A stretch of 64,000 bases of DNA. Origin: Adenophora triphylla var. japonica. Lineage: Eukaryota > Streptophyta > Magnoliopsida > Asterales > Campanulaceae. The notes below the pieces were generated by a model, which was given only the letters and a program-made list of their open reading frames with translations, made no database searches and had not been told where the DNA came from. Position 1 is the first letter of the stretch, and each line of letters starts with the position of its first letter. Positions 20,980 through 32,770 of the stretch are shown piece after piece. Both the position numbers and the translations under genes were made by a program. The DNA is taken from assembly GCA_022495995.1 (NCBI GenBank), contig JAFEMH010000519.1:620001-684000 (forward strand), given 5' to 3'.

Positions 20980-21742
20980 AGAAAGAAAGAAAAAAAAATG
21001 CAAAAATGCGAGAGGCGGGCAGCAAAAAGGCTCGCAAGGCGAACGCCTTGCGAAGAAAGACGTGCATCCGCCTGCCTGGCTGTAAAGAGGCGATCGACCC
21101 CCCAAGGCGCCAAAAAGGCGAGACGGGCGGTCGCCTTTAACAACTATGTCAGTAGGTCCTATCATTTTCCCAATTAATCTTTGCCGCAAAACTAGCAAAA
21201 AGGGAATTGTGGATGCTATCTCGCCACACTGCAGCGAAGCAGCGGTTTTTCGTCCGAGTAAATAACATCAATAATGGGTACGCATGGAGATTTGAAAACT
21301 TGGTGAACTGATTTTTCAAAGATACCTGGTGTAAAGGATGTGGGAGTAAATCATGATAAAATAGATTCACTATAGTCAAATACTTAAATTACTCATACAA
21401 CAGGAAGAAAATATTTTACACTTACTAGAGCATGATAAATGCAAAAACACAACCATTACTGATTTTTAAACTAGAACCTCAAGTAGAGAACTGGTTGAAA
21501 TAGTCATGGATAAGTTTGTTGATCTCGTCAGGCTTTTCTTCCTGCAGAAAATGGCCAACGCCTTCTAAAACAACCACGTCCTCTAAAAGTGGCACGTCTT
21601 TCTTGAACCCGCCTTTGTGTATGTAATCCTTGGTTCCCAACGAGTTATAGGCCAGATCAACGTCTCCCACAATGAACTTCACGGGTACTTTCACTTGTGC
21701 TCCCGTCCAAGGTGAAGTTAGTTCTCAGTTTCTGCGCGCACA

Positions 21743-22143
21743 TGATAAGACTTTAATTACTTACTCACGTAGGAATAAGTTACAGATTGTTAGTCAGTTT
21801 CATTTTTAAGTTGTCTGATAAGATAATGATTTTATTCTTTATTAATTTGTTGAGTCTTTCCCTTTTAGTAGGGCAGTTATGCCACTTCTTATAGTTAGTG
21901 GTAAGTGGGGTTAGTGGTCCAGATTTGTAGGAAGTCTGGCAGTAGTTGTGGTCTATAAAAGAGTCAGTCTCAGCTTGTATCTAGCATCTGAAATTAATTA
22001 AATATTTTACTTCCTTGGAGATTCTCCAGTTGGCTATTAATATTTTCTTATGTGAGATTCTTTACTGATAGATATTAGTAGAGTTTACTTCTTTACTTCT
22101 TGTGTTCTACGTCATAATTCCCCTTTCCCTAAACTATATAACA
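21743..22143 (+). repeat. 5' LTR of chromovirus
   Basis: It is 401 bp, begins TGATAAGAC and ends ATAACA. A TATAAAAG box is at about 21955. It lacks a segment of about 20 bp present in the 3' LTR (near 26600-26620), and the two LTRs show scattered substitutions, so this insertion is older than the copia elements here. Confidence 0.9.
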
Positions 22144-22169
22144 ATTTGATATCAGAGCCTGGTTGAGAG

Positions 22170-25100
22170 ATGGTGAACACGCGTTCCTCTGATCAACAAA
22201 ACCCCCAGCTGTGTCGGAAGCTCTTGCGCAACAGCTCTCTGAAATCGCTAATCAGTTGCACACTTTGAACACGGATATGACTGCTCTGAAGGCTTCTTCC
22301 AGCAACGTCAATGCGGCGAAAGGAAGTAACCACGGCAGAGGAAAGGCACATGTTCGCGGTTTTGATGAAGAAGATGACTAAAATCCCTCCAAACGCCCTT
22401 CCACGAAGATTGAATTTCCGAAATTCGACGGAGGTGATCCGAGAGGATGGATTTTGAAGGCAGAAAAATACTTTCGGCATTATCAAACCCCAGATGAGTT
22501 GAAGGTTGACATTGCTGCAATGTATTTGGAAGGAGATGCACTAGATCTCTTTGCTTGGATCAACACGGAGCGTACGTTGATGTATTGGGAAGAACTCATC
22601 AAGGTGCTTCAGGAACATTACGGTCTGGCCCCGAATTTCGTAACCCAGATGAGCATTTGTGTGGCATCAAACAAACGGGATCAGTGCAAGAATACCGACA
22701 AGAGTTTGCAAAACGTTCAGCAAGAGTCCAAAACTGGCCTGAGCATTGTCTCTTGGGCGTCTTTCTGAATGGGTTGAAGGAAGAGTTGAAGGCCGATGTT
22801 CGAATTCAGAAGCCAAGGTCGATCTACAAAGCTATGAGCCTTGCAATTGAATATGAGGCTAAAAACCTTATGATCCGTGGACCGAAGGAAGCAGGATCAT
22901 CTATCCCGACTCGTACTCCGCCTCCTTCTAATTATTCTCGCTCGAGATTCACGCTCACGGGCTCTGCACTCGCTACCAAAGAAGCTCGAATGTACCCGTG
23001 TCCTCAACGCTGAATTCCTCTTTGCAAAAGTCGTCTTCAAATGCTTGGGATTTGGAGAAACAAAACCGCAAAGATAAGGGGCTTTGTTATAGGTGTAGTG
23101 AAAAGTTTATGCCTGGCTATCGTTGCAAAGTAGGTACTTTGAAAATCATGGAAATCAATGAGGAAGCTGAGCCGATGTGCGAATTTGATTGTACAGGAGA
23201 TGGAGAAGAGGTGGAAAACACCGAGTCCCAGGCTGAAATCTCTTTTCCCAGGCTGAAATCTCTTTTCATGCCTTCTTGGGTCGAGCATCAGGCACCACAA
23301 TGAAATTGAAGGGGATGCTGAAGCAGAAGAAAGTTCTGATCTTGGTTGATAGTGGTTCTACACACAATTTCATACCGAGTCAGCCGGTTTCGAATTGGTT
23401 ACTCAATCCATAGCTCCTTTTGGTGTTCAGATTGGTAATGGCAGTTTAATACGCTGCCACAAAATCTGCAAACAGTTGCATGTTCAGGTGCAAAATTTGA
23501 AAATTATTGGTGATTTTTACCCTTTTGCACTTGCTGGTAACGATATGGTATGGGGTATTCCGGCTTCTTTGAACACGGTGCAAGCAAATTGGGAGCAGAT
23601 GTTTATGATTTTTTGGATTGATGGTAAGCGGTATAAGCTTCAAGGGGTTACTAAAAGTGCCCCACTTTCAGCTGAATTTTACAGCCTGATTAAGCATCAG
23701 GAGTCTCATACTAGTTCACACGAGAGACGCGCTGATGTAGAAGATTTGCTCGAGGAGTATGCTGATGTTTTCGCAGAGCCAACTTCACTCCCTCCACTCC
23801 GTTCACAATCTCATGCAATTGTGCTCCATCCCAACTCGCAGCCACCCAATATACGGCCTTACGGGTGCCCTTATTCTCAAAAAGACGAAATAGAGAGGCA
23901 AGTTGCAGATTTGCTGTCCAAAGATATCATAAGGTCTAGTACTAGTCTGTTTGCAAGTCCTGTGTTACTGGTCAAGAAGAAAGATCATTCGTGTAGGATG
24001 TGCATTGATTATGGGAACTTAATCGCATTACAGTCCCTGATAAGTACCCCATTCCGAAAGTTGATGAGTTGCTTGATGAACTCAATGGTGAAGCTTACTT
24101 CTCAAAGATAGATCTTCGTTCGGGTTATCATCAAATTCGAGTCCAGCCTAAAGACATTCACAAAACAGCCTTTTGAACACACTCAGGTCATTATGAGTTC
24201 ACTGTCATGCCTTTTGGACTTACGAATGCTCCTTCGACATTCCAAGCGGTAATGAATGACCTCTTTCGTCCTCATTTAAGGCGTTTTGTTTTAGTTTTCT
24301 TTGATGATATACTAGTATACATTCCCTCTCTTCATCTGCATAAACTTCACTTGGAGTTGGTTTTTGATTAATTGCATATGCAAGCTATCTTTGCACATGC
24401 TAAGAAATACTCCTTTGCTCAACAAGAAGTGAATTTTCTCGGACATGTGGTGTCTAAAGAAGGAGTTGGTGTTGATTCAGAGAAAATAGATACTGTGATA
24501 AAGTGGCCAGTCCCTACTACAATCAAGGAACTCCGCGGATTTCTTGGTCTCACCGGGTATTATAGAAGGTTTGTACAAAACTATGGGATCATTGCAAAGC
24601 CACTTACTGATCTCACCAAGAAGGATGCTTTTTGCTGGAATCCACGGGCAGATGTTGCATTTCAAAAGCTCAAGCAAGCATTAATTACGGTACCTGTTTT
24701 AAAATTACCTAATTTTTTTGTACCATTTATTGTTGAATGTGATGCCTCTATGGATGGAGTTGGTGCTGTGTTGATGCAACAGGAACATCCAATAGCTTAC
24801 TTTAGCAAGGGATTTTCCTATTCAAATCGGTATAAATCTGCCTATGATCGGGAGTTTCTGGCATTGGTTCTTACTGTACAGAAGTGGAGACACTACTTAT
24901 TAGGTCACCATTTCTTTATTAGAACTGATCACAGCAGTTTACGACATCTTTTGGAGCAACGTCTTTCCACTAATACTCAGCAAAGACTTATTCTAAAGTT
25001 GCTCCCTTTTGATTTCACTATTTTATATCGAAAGGGAAGGGAAAATGAAGCTGCTGATGCACTCTCGAGGCGTCCACAACAGTCTGAATTTTTTAACCTG

Positions 25101-26530
25101 ATCATGCCTGTTTCACTTGACTTTCCAGACTTGCAGAATGCTTTACAACAGGATCCCTACACTAACACGAATATTGCAGACCTTCAAAGCTGCTCCAACT
25201 CAACGCCTAATTTTCAGTGGATTGCTGGAAAACTATTCTTCAAGGATAAGCTTGTTATTCCTTCTATTTCATTTTCAAGCTTACGTGCTACGTTATTGGC
25301 TGAGGCGCATGAGACACCTACAGGAGGACATGGAGGATATTGAAGACTTTGAAAAGGCTAACTGATCAATTTTTTTGGCCTCACATGAAGCGTGATGTCA
25401 AACTTCGTTCAGCAATGTCAGACTTGCCAAAGAAACAAATATGAAACATTAGCACCAGCCGGGTTGTTGCAGCCTTTACCCATTCCAGAGAGAATTTGGG
25501 AAGACATTTCCATGGATTTTGTGGTTGGCTTGCCAAAATCTAGCGGGGTCGACACTATCCTGGTAGTTGTTGACAGGTTAAGTACAACCATTTTTTACCT
25601 CTCTCTCATCCTTTTACTGCAAAAATGTGGCTGGAATATTTTGCAAAGAGGTTGTACGTTTACATGGCATGCCCTGTTCGATAGTGTCCGATCGAGATTC
25701 TATTTTTCTGAGCACTTTTTGGCAATAATTGTTTTGCCTCAGTCAAACAAAACTCAAAATGAGTACCTCTTATCATCCCCAAACGGATGGTCAAACAGAG
25801 GTTGTTAATAGATGTTTGGAGTCTTAGGTGTTTTGCTCATGAACAACCTAAGAAATGGAGTTCTTTTCTTTGTTGGGCTGAATACTCCTACGATACTAGC
25901 TTTCACACTTCAACAAACACCACTCCCTTTCAGATTGTCTATGGTAGGGACCCTCCTCCATTGCATCCTTTTGTAAAAGGAGAGACTGCTAATGCTGAGC
26001 TTGAGGACCAACTCCTGACTAGAGATGCTATGCTGAAACTTTTGAAGGAAAATATCAGGAAAGTACAGTCACACATGAAAGTACAGAAAGATAAACATCG
26101 CCGAGACTTGTCATTTGCCGTTGGTGATTATGTTTGGCTACGAATTCAACCCTTCAGAGGCAGAGATCTCTCTCCAAACAACGTTTTGAGAAGCTTTCAC
26201 CTAGATTCTTTGGGCCTTATAAAGTGTTAAAGAAGATTGGTCCGGTTGCTTATGAACTTGAGCTTCCCTCAGATGCAAAAATACATCCTGTTTTCCATAT
26301 TTCACTGTTGCGTCCAGCTCAAGGGATCTCTGCTCCCTCTTCCCCAGCCGCTTTGCCCATTTCAGATGATTGGGAATTGTTACTGCAACCTGAGTGTGTG
26401 CTCGAATTTCGCTGGACAGGTGGGCAAATCTTGGAGTTACTAGTTGCTTGGAAAGGTCCCCCTCTTGAAGATGCTACATAGGAAGACTATGATTTATTGA
26501 TGGCCCAGTTTCCAAGTTTCCACCTTGAGG
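22170..26530 (+). pseudogene. Chromovirus gag-pol, several frameshifts and stops
   Basis: Recognisable pieces in order: gag from ATG 22170 (MVNTRSSDQQNPQ) with the gag domain about 22400-22880 in two frames; a zinc-knuckle region near 23080-23130 (LCYRCSEKFMPGYRCK); protease DSGS in VDSGSTHNFI near 23345; RT from about 23750 ([17 protein letters not shown] near 24210, FFDDILVY near 24295); RNase H at 24700-25075 (VECDASMDGVGAVL); integrase zinc finger and core at 25390-25830 ([22 protein letters not shown]); and a C-terminus HPVFHISLLRPAQG with a chromodomain-like tail (LEFRWTGGQILELLVAWKG) to about 26520. Frame changes at about 22400, 22760, 23390, 24050, 24370, 25340, 25600 and 26200 make it inactive. 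Confidence 0.85.
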
Positions 26531-26558
26531 ACAAGGTGACTTTCAAAGGGGGGAGACG

Positions 26559-26976
26559 TGATAAGACTCTAATTACTTACTCACGTAGGAATAAGTTACA
26601 AAAAGTTGACTGAGTCCTAGTTTGATAGTCAGTTCCACTTTTAAGTTGTCTGATAAGATAAGATTTTATTCTTTGTTAATTTGTTGAGTCTTTCCATTTT
26701 AGTAGGGCTGTTATGCCACTTCTTATAGTTAGTGGTAAGTGGGGTTAGTGATCCAGATTTGTAGGAAGTCTGGCAGTAGTTGTGGTCTATAAAAGAGTCA
26801 GTCTTAGCTTGTATCTAGTATCTGAAATTAATTAAGTATTTTACTTCCTTGGAGATTCTCCAGTTGGCTATTAATATTTTCTTATGCGAGATTCTTACCG
26901 AGAGATATTAGTAGAGTTTACTTCTTTACTTCTTGTGTTCTACGTCATAATTTCCCTTTCCCTAAACTATCTAATA
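26559..26976 (+). repeat. 3' LTR of chromovirus
   Basis: It is 418 bp, begins TGATAAGAC and ends CTAATA, so the usual terminal CA has mutated. A TATAAAAG box is at about 26790. Confidence 0.88.
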
Positions 26977-27503
26977 GCACACAACAAAATAAAGAAAATA
27001 AATCCAATTTTTAAAATGTTGTAAACTTTAAACAAACTAAATATCAATATTCCCAATGGGTTAGTTCAACATCTTACCCCTGAAGTTTGAACAAAGTTGC
27101 CTCTCGTGGGGTTTAGTTTCATCTCACTTTTCCCTTTTGTCAACTATATTTATGCAAAATAACTGTTTTATCCCTAAATTTCGTCAATGTATTGCCAAAT
27201 ACTACCTCCGTCCCAAAATGAATGTCCAAAAAAATTCAAATTCTTGATCAAGAGCAAATTTGAAAACAAAAATTGGACATTCATTTTGGATGGAGAGAGT
27301 ACTACATTAGACATTTTATAGATTTAGGCGTAAAATAGTCATTTTGCTACAATAAAGTTGATAAAAGATGGAACGTGAGACGAAACCAACCCTCAAAGAA
27401 GGCAGTAATACTTGTCCAAACCAAAGGGGTAGACAGTGAAATCAACCCTATTCCCAATATACAAAGTTACTTGGATTCTTATTCAGTTTGGGAGCTGGCT
27501 TAC
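26977..27503. other. Rest of EH2 intron 2 with a Stowaway-like MITE
   Basis: Non-coding. At about 27206-27303, ACCTCCGTCCCAAAATGAATGTCC and the inverted GGACATTCATTTTGGATGGAGAGAG flank a short centre, a hairpin MITE of about 95 bp. Nothing else is recognised. Confidence 0.6.
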
Positions 27504-27745
27504 AGATTCAAGGCGCGATAGTAGTTTAGTCCACCAGTGAAACCAGTTTGCTCGTATTTGGTGGTATAATAGGCAATATCTTCCTCTGACATCCAAGAAG
27601 GCAAGGGAATTGGAGCATCGGGAGAATTTCCAAATCCAATGCCCTTAGGCAGCATAAGTGGTTTTGGATCACGCAATGTTAGGAAATTCCTTATAACTCT
27701 CTCTGTCCCCATTTGGGCAAACTCAGCTTCTATTGACCCTGGTTC

Positions 27746-28691
27746 CTGAAATGTGATTTAGCAACGTTTCAATGATATCCTGTATTCCTGTTGAGAGAAT
27801 TATGTTCACAAATCAAACCTAAAGATACAATTTTGCTACAGTAATCTAACTTGTCACAACAAGTGGGAATCAAAATAAAGGCTAAGGCTATCATTCATAT
27901 CCTGCAGCTATTTCTTTGGATGCCATTGTAACATGTTAAAATATTACTCCCTCCGTCTCAAAATGGTACTACCTCCGTCCCAAAATGAATTTCCAAAAAA
28001 AATCAATTTTGCTCTTTTGGGGCGGATGAATACTATACATCTTAACACGCAGAGTGTACTTGCTGCTTGAGAGGAAGAAATCCATGCCTTCATATCAAAG
28101 CTCAAATTAACAAACTCAGACTGAATTCTTACCTAAGAAACTAAGATATGTTTTGATTAAGGTCTCATTAATTTCGTCTAAGCAATAATGTACAAGTTTT
28201 ACTGACCACTTTCATATGAGCCTGGAACCGAAGCAGCCAGCAATTAGTTGTGGCAGCGATCGGTTGCGATTTTGGGCAAGGCACCTTTTTGGACAATAAT
28301 TGGAATAGGTAACACACGGTTTTCATTGGGTTCCCAACACTACTGATTACTACATCTTATGATCCAAAAGGGAATAACCACATTTTTAAGGGAGGCAGAG
28401 GAAGAATTTATAAATTTTCTTTTGTCAAATTTTGTCGATGTTCAATCGATATGATCTGAATTTCAAGACCACTGAGGGCCTGTTTGGTAAAACTGAAAAT
28501 TAAGCTCTGAAAATGTAGAGCTGAAAATTAAGAGCTGAAATCATTAAGTTGCTGAATTTTGAAGACTTATGTTTGTTTGATAATGACAAATCACTTACAT
28601 CTGAATTTTTAGAATTTCAACTCAACATTTAAAATATTATATGAATAATATTTATGATTTTATAATAAAATAAATTCATTATTGACATATA

Positions 28692-28749
<58 letters not shown>

Positions 28750-29511
28750 AGTAAATTTTAATCTTATAATATTTAAATATTTTTATTTGTACTTTCTTTA
28801 TCCCATACTTGGTCGAATATAATTTGTATGAAAAGAAAAAATATTATTAAATGTTAATATTAAAAAAATTATATTTTCATACTTGGTCGAATATAATTTC
28901 TATGAAAAGAAAAAATATTTCAACAAAAGGAAGTAACAATAAATAAATAAATAAAATATGTTGATGTGTGGATTAGAACTCATTCCCTTTTTTTCTCATT
29001 CTTTCCACCTCTTACCTTGTTAAGCTACTCCTTGCCCACTTAAAATTAATAGTCTTTTTTAAGACAATCTTAATTATTTAAGTGATTCAAATTTACCTTA
29101 CCAAACAACCCAAATATTAACATTTAGAAAGAACCACATTTTTAAGGGAGGCAGAGGAAGAATTTATAAATTTTCTTTTGTCAAATTTTGTCGATGTTCA
29201 ATCGATATGATCTGAATTTCAGGACCACTGAGTAGCACACTGTAAACAACCCAAATATTAACATTTAGTTCTCATTCTAAATGTGGTACACAACATTTAG
29301 ATGTCAATGTGACAAATAAACAAGATAAATGTAGCACTGGACTTGACAAAGTTTTGCTATTTTTTTGTGCAGATCCAAAAAAAGGAAAAGGAAATTGCTG
29401 CCATTTATTATTATGTATTACTGGACGGAGAGAGTAATATTTTGAGCTTAAATAATCATCAATACCAATTAATTTACACACAGCCACAGAGATGAGAATA
29501 GAGAATTGTAC
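27746..29511. other. EH2 intron 1 with MITE pieces, duplication and microsatellite
   Basis: At 27950-28032 two Stowaway-like fragments are nested (CTCCCTCCGTCTC and CTACCTCCGTCCC). A segment of about 100 bp (28377-28475) recurs at 29131-29229 with almost no change. Between them is an AT-rich element with inverted ends GGGCCTGTTTGGTAA and TTACCAAACAACCC (about 28475-29111), containing about 19 ATT units (28692-28749). A further MITE end (CTGGACGGAGAGAGTA) is near 29421. No coding content. Confidence 0.6.
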
Positions 29512-30149
29512 CTGAAATCGGACAATATAAAGATCATCACCATAAATATGACGCATAGCATCAATGGGCCTAAAATTAGGGTTCCGAGGCGAGTACGGAA
29601 CAGTCATATTCACCAACGCCTTAACCTTATCAGGCCTATACAAACACAATGCCCAAGCCATACTAGCTCCCCAATCATGGCCCACAACAAACACCTTCTC
29701 CTCCTGCTCCGTCGCCACCGCATCAATCAACGCCACAAGATCCCCCACCACATGAAGTGACGTGAACTTGGTGGAATCGGAAATCGGCGCTCCGGTAGTA
29801 TCGCCGAAGCCGCGGAGGTCAGGAGCGATGGCGCGGTAGCCGTGGGAGGAAAAATAGAGCATTTGGTGGCGCCATGAGTACCAGAGCTCCGGGAAGCCGT
29901 GGAGGAAGAGGATTATTGGGCCTCTGCCTAATTCGGCGACGTGCATGTTTATGCCGTTGACCGACACTGTTTTGTGTACTATGGTCTCCATTTTTCTCTC
30001 ACTGGAGTTTGTATTTTCTCTCTCTAGAAATTAGTGTGCTTTGAGAGTGGTGACTTTTTTGAGTTAATTATTGGGGAGTTCTTTGACTTTTTTGTAGAGA
30101 GCCCGGGGTTGGGGTTGACTCCTCGGGCCAGTCCGTCCCGCCATATAAT

Positions 30150-30976
30150 GGGCGTGGTTATTTGCAAGACATCTTATTTACAAGGCACGAAAAATGGACA
30201 AAACTGTCCCTTCCGTACGCGGATGTTTCGTGTGATTATACACGACGTTGTCAGATATGTTTCGTATAAAAATACACGAAATGTATTGAGTTATTTCGTG
30301 TAGATTCACACGAAATGTTGAATAACATTTCGTGTAAAATGATACGAAATGGTTCTCAACATTTCGTGTATATTCACACGAAATTTACAGGAGAAATTTT
30401 CTTTTAGATTTCGTATGAATATACACGAAATGTTAAGAAATATTTCGTATGATTTTACACGAAATGTCATTCAACATTTCGTGTATAAACACACGAAACA
30501 CCCCACCAGTACGAATTTTTTTGCAAACCCAGTTACGTATCCTTTGAAATTGACATTGAAATTGAAAGCTAGGTTGTAAATTGATGTTACAACAATTTCC
30601 GACTCAAATTTATACTACAATTACGCATTGTAACATCCAATTTTAGGCATTAAATCTATTAGGGCTTCAAATTCAAATTTGGGTAAATTATCTGTTTTCC
30701 GGCGAAGACAGCGGCGGTAGACGAGGTCCCAGTGGTAGACTTGGCGACATTGGGAATTTTCATCCGAACCATTGTAGAAGAATTGAGTTTTCCGGCGAAG
30801 AAACGGTGGTTGGCGTTGGGTACGTCGGAAATGGAGATGGGGAGGAGAGAGACCGACGTTCTTGTGCTTTGAAATGAAATTGTGAATTTTTTATTTTTTT
30901 TTTGTTATATATACAAGGGCATTGTGATCATTTCAAAGTGCCTTACACATTTGATGCCTTGCAAATAAAATTCACC
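30150..30976. mobile_element. MULE-like element rich in inverted ACACGAAAT words
   Basis: The flanking 9-mers are CCATATAAT on both sides (30141-30149 and 30977-30985). The ends are GGGCGTGGTTATTTGC and, inverted, GGTGAATTTTATTTGC, followed by further inverted similarity (CAAGACATC / CAAGGCATC; AAGGCAC). The left half contains about ten copies of ATTTCGTGTA or TACACGAAAT arranged head to head (30226-30500). No transposase is visible. It lies upstream of EH2, about 160 bp from its start codon. Confidence 0.65.
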
Positions 30977-30999
30977 CCATATAATAGAGATGAGTTTGG

Positions 31000-31549
31000 T
31001 TGACATATTTTAGTCCGTCAGGAATTTAGTCCGTCTCGCCCCCCCCCATTTAGTGACGAGTTTTGGCGAGTTGGGCCCGCCCCGCCCACCATCCCGTATT
31101 GACAGACACTTCACTAGTTCTGTATGTTCAAGTTGTGCCTTCTCTGCTTGATTGTTTATATCCTTTTAAGCACATGGCGTAATCTGGACGTAATCTAAAC
31201 TTGCAAAAATATATAACACCTATTGAGAGCAGTTACTTAAAGGAAGAACTGTGAGATTCAAGCTGGTGCCTCATAATTCTCCAACATATAATGTTAATTA
31301 AGCATCTTTTAACTTGACCGGTTATTTTAGAAATCGTGTCTGTCACTCTGTCGTCTACATCTACCCACCGAGCGTTTTAAATGTGCGAACATGGTACGGA
31401 GATACATTATATGCAAGCTAATTTTTTTAATCCTGACAATTTTCGTCAATGTAGGATACTGCAAATTGTTTCTTATCAAATTTCATTTGACTTGATTTCA
31501 ATCAGCAAAAGAGTACATATCTATCTTCCATTTTGTAATAATTTGTAAG
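31000..31549. other. hAT-end-like remnant and unassigned DNA
   Basis: 31000-31110 (GGTTGACATATTTTAGTCCG, GGGCCCGCCCCGCC, CCCGTATTGACAG) closely resembles 39345-39460. The motif CCCGTATTGACAGCTCTA at 39460 looks like a hAT terminus with GC-rich subterminal repeats. The rest, to 31544, shows no recognised feature. Confidence 0.4.
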
Positions 31550-32555
31550 TGAACGGTATAAACCGAAGATACGAACTTGGACTAGTCTGGGCAAGGCCCA
31601 AGTTGATTGGGCCCTAAACGTAATCCTAAGTATGATGTACAAGGAGGGGAATGGGCTTCTCTACCTTCCTCGAACCAAGCTTCCTCGTCATTCCCTTAGG
31701 TCGACCAAGACTTAGTAGGCGAAATGACTAAGTCTCAAGTACGAGGAAGACCTCCCTTAAATACGAGGAAGACCTCCCTTAAGTACGAGGAAGACCTCCC
31801 TTAACGACGAGGAAGACCTCCCTTAAGTACGAGGAAGACCTCCCTTAACGACGAGGAAGACCTCCCTTAAGTACGAGGAAGACCTCCCTTAACGACGAGG
31901 AAGGCCTCCAAGTACGACGAGGAAGACCTCCCTTAACGACGAGGAAGACCTCGCACCTCGGCATATCTTCAAGTGACGAGGAGAGAAAAGTTCTTACCTC
32001 GGCATATCCTCAAGTGACGAGGAAACAAAATCATTCTCCTCGGCATGTCTCCGTGTCGGCCAATCACCAAATGACGAGGAAGCAGAATCATTCTCCTCGG
32101 CCTATTTGCCAAGGCCGAGGAAAAACATTTGTGTTCCTCGGTGTTCCTGGCTAGCAAGATACAGTCCTTATCAAACAAGGGCTATACAATCATTATCTAA
32201 TCAGGATTATGATCACCAACCTCAATTCAAGTCAAACAATGACTCCTTAACAGATATAATTCTCTTAGGATTATATCTTATCTCTTTACAAGTTCACTCC
32301 AACATGGATTCTATCAATCCATTCCTATAAATACAAGCCCCATGGCTCATTATTTGGTACGTTACTTTTTACATTGGAGAAACTCTGTCAATTTGATTTC
32401 TCTAAGATCAACCGTGAACTTACTCTCACGCCGGAGGGCCTTTAGCCGGATCCGCCCCGGCTTAGTTTACGTGTTTTCTCTTATTTTCAGGCCTTGCAAT
32501 CGCCGGAGCATTTAACGCTTGGATTTGGGCTGTTTTGACGATTTTGGCGTCATCA
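31550..32555 (+). mobile_element. Solo LTR with 5-bp duplication
   Basis: It begins TGAACGGTATAAACCG and ends GGCGTCATCA, flanked by GTAAG on both sides (31545-31549 and 32556-32560). It has one promoter-like TATAAATA at about 32326 and a minisatellite at 31740-31960, and no coding region. The 1006-bp length, TG...CA ends, a single copy and an exact duplication indicate a solo LTR left by recombination between two LTRs. It is probably gypsy-type, but the parent element is not in the window. Orientation is inferred from the TATA box. Confidence 0.75.
31740..31960. repeat. 22-bp minisatellite inside solo LTR
   Basis: About nine to ten units of ACGAGGAAGACCTCCCTTAA plus two variable bases (GT, AT or CG). 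Two unit types (ending AAGT or AACG) alternate for part of the array, suggesting amplification of a dimer. Confidence 0.88.
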
Positions 32556-32770
32556 GTAAGCATATTCAGCAGTTTTGTATAATTGATTGTTATCTCCTCT
32601 CATCATAATACCTATTATGAATGTAAAGTGCTGACATTTACTATAATAGATTGAAAGATGAAGGCTATCACAGTTATTGGCCAAACAAAATACGTAGACA
32701 AAAGCATAAATAAGGAGGGGATTAGTTTATGATTTTGGGTATATAATTAAAACCCTCTCCCTCAATCTCC

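Larger units (their letters stand above)
18980..21148. mobile_element. Non-autonomous hAT element enclosing a Pack-MULE
   Basis: The flanking 8-mers are TCAGTAGG on both sides (18972-18979 and 21149-21156), the 8-bp duplication typical of hAT. The ends are CATAATTGTCAAAGG and, inverted, CATAGTTGTTAAAGGCG. The outer parts (18985-19080 and 21000-21145) are rich in GGCGAGAGGCGGGC-like words. No hAT transposase is present. Most of the interior is a second element with its own long inverted repeats. Confidence 0.75.
21743..26976 (+). mobile_element. Ty3/gypsy chromovirus, degenerate, in EH2 intron 2
   Basis: LTRs at 21743-22143 and 26559-26976, flanked by an exact duplication GCACA (21738-21742 and 26977-26981). 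The primer-binding site is a variant TTTGATATCAGAGC just after the 5' LTR, and a purine tract (CAAAGGGGGGAGA) precedes the 3' LTR. Domain order is gag, protease, RT, RNase H, integrase, then a chromodomain-like C-terminus, hence a chromovirus. The size (5.2 kb) fits the small chromovirus clades. It lies antisense to EH2. Confidence 0.9.
21479..29991 (-). pseudogene. Soluble epoxide hydrolase EH2, nonsense mutation in exon 3
   Basis: Exons 29512-29991, 27504-27745 and 21479-21731 have intact GT-AG borders and the same phases as EH1 and EH3; the joined frame would be 324 codons. Exon 1 keeps HGFP (31-34) and the nucleophile Asp106, and exon 2 keeps the lid tyrosines. The third codon of exon 3 territory (codon 243), a conserved Trp in EH1 and EH3 (NWELT context), is TGA (21725-21727), a single G-to-A type change. 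Translation would stop before the catalytic Asp and His. Intron 2 has grown to 5.8 kb through a gypsy insertion, and intron 1 (1766 bp) holds MITEs and a duplication. If the TGA were an assembly error the gene would be intact, so this is a probable, not certain, pseudogene. Confidence 0.85.

Noticed and set aside
21479..21694. EH2 exon 3 as a separate small gene
   Set aside because: It aligns with exon 3 of EH1 and EH3 and has a proper acceptor; it is the last exon of EH2.
31740..31960. CRISPR-like regular repeat
   Set aside because: The units are directly adjacent without unique spacers, lie in a plant LTR and no cas genes are present; it is a minisatellite.
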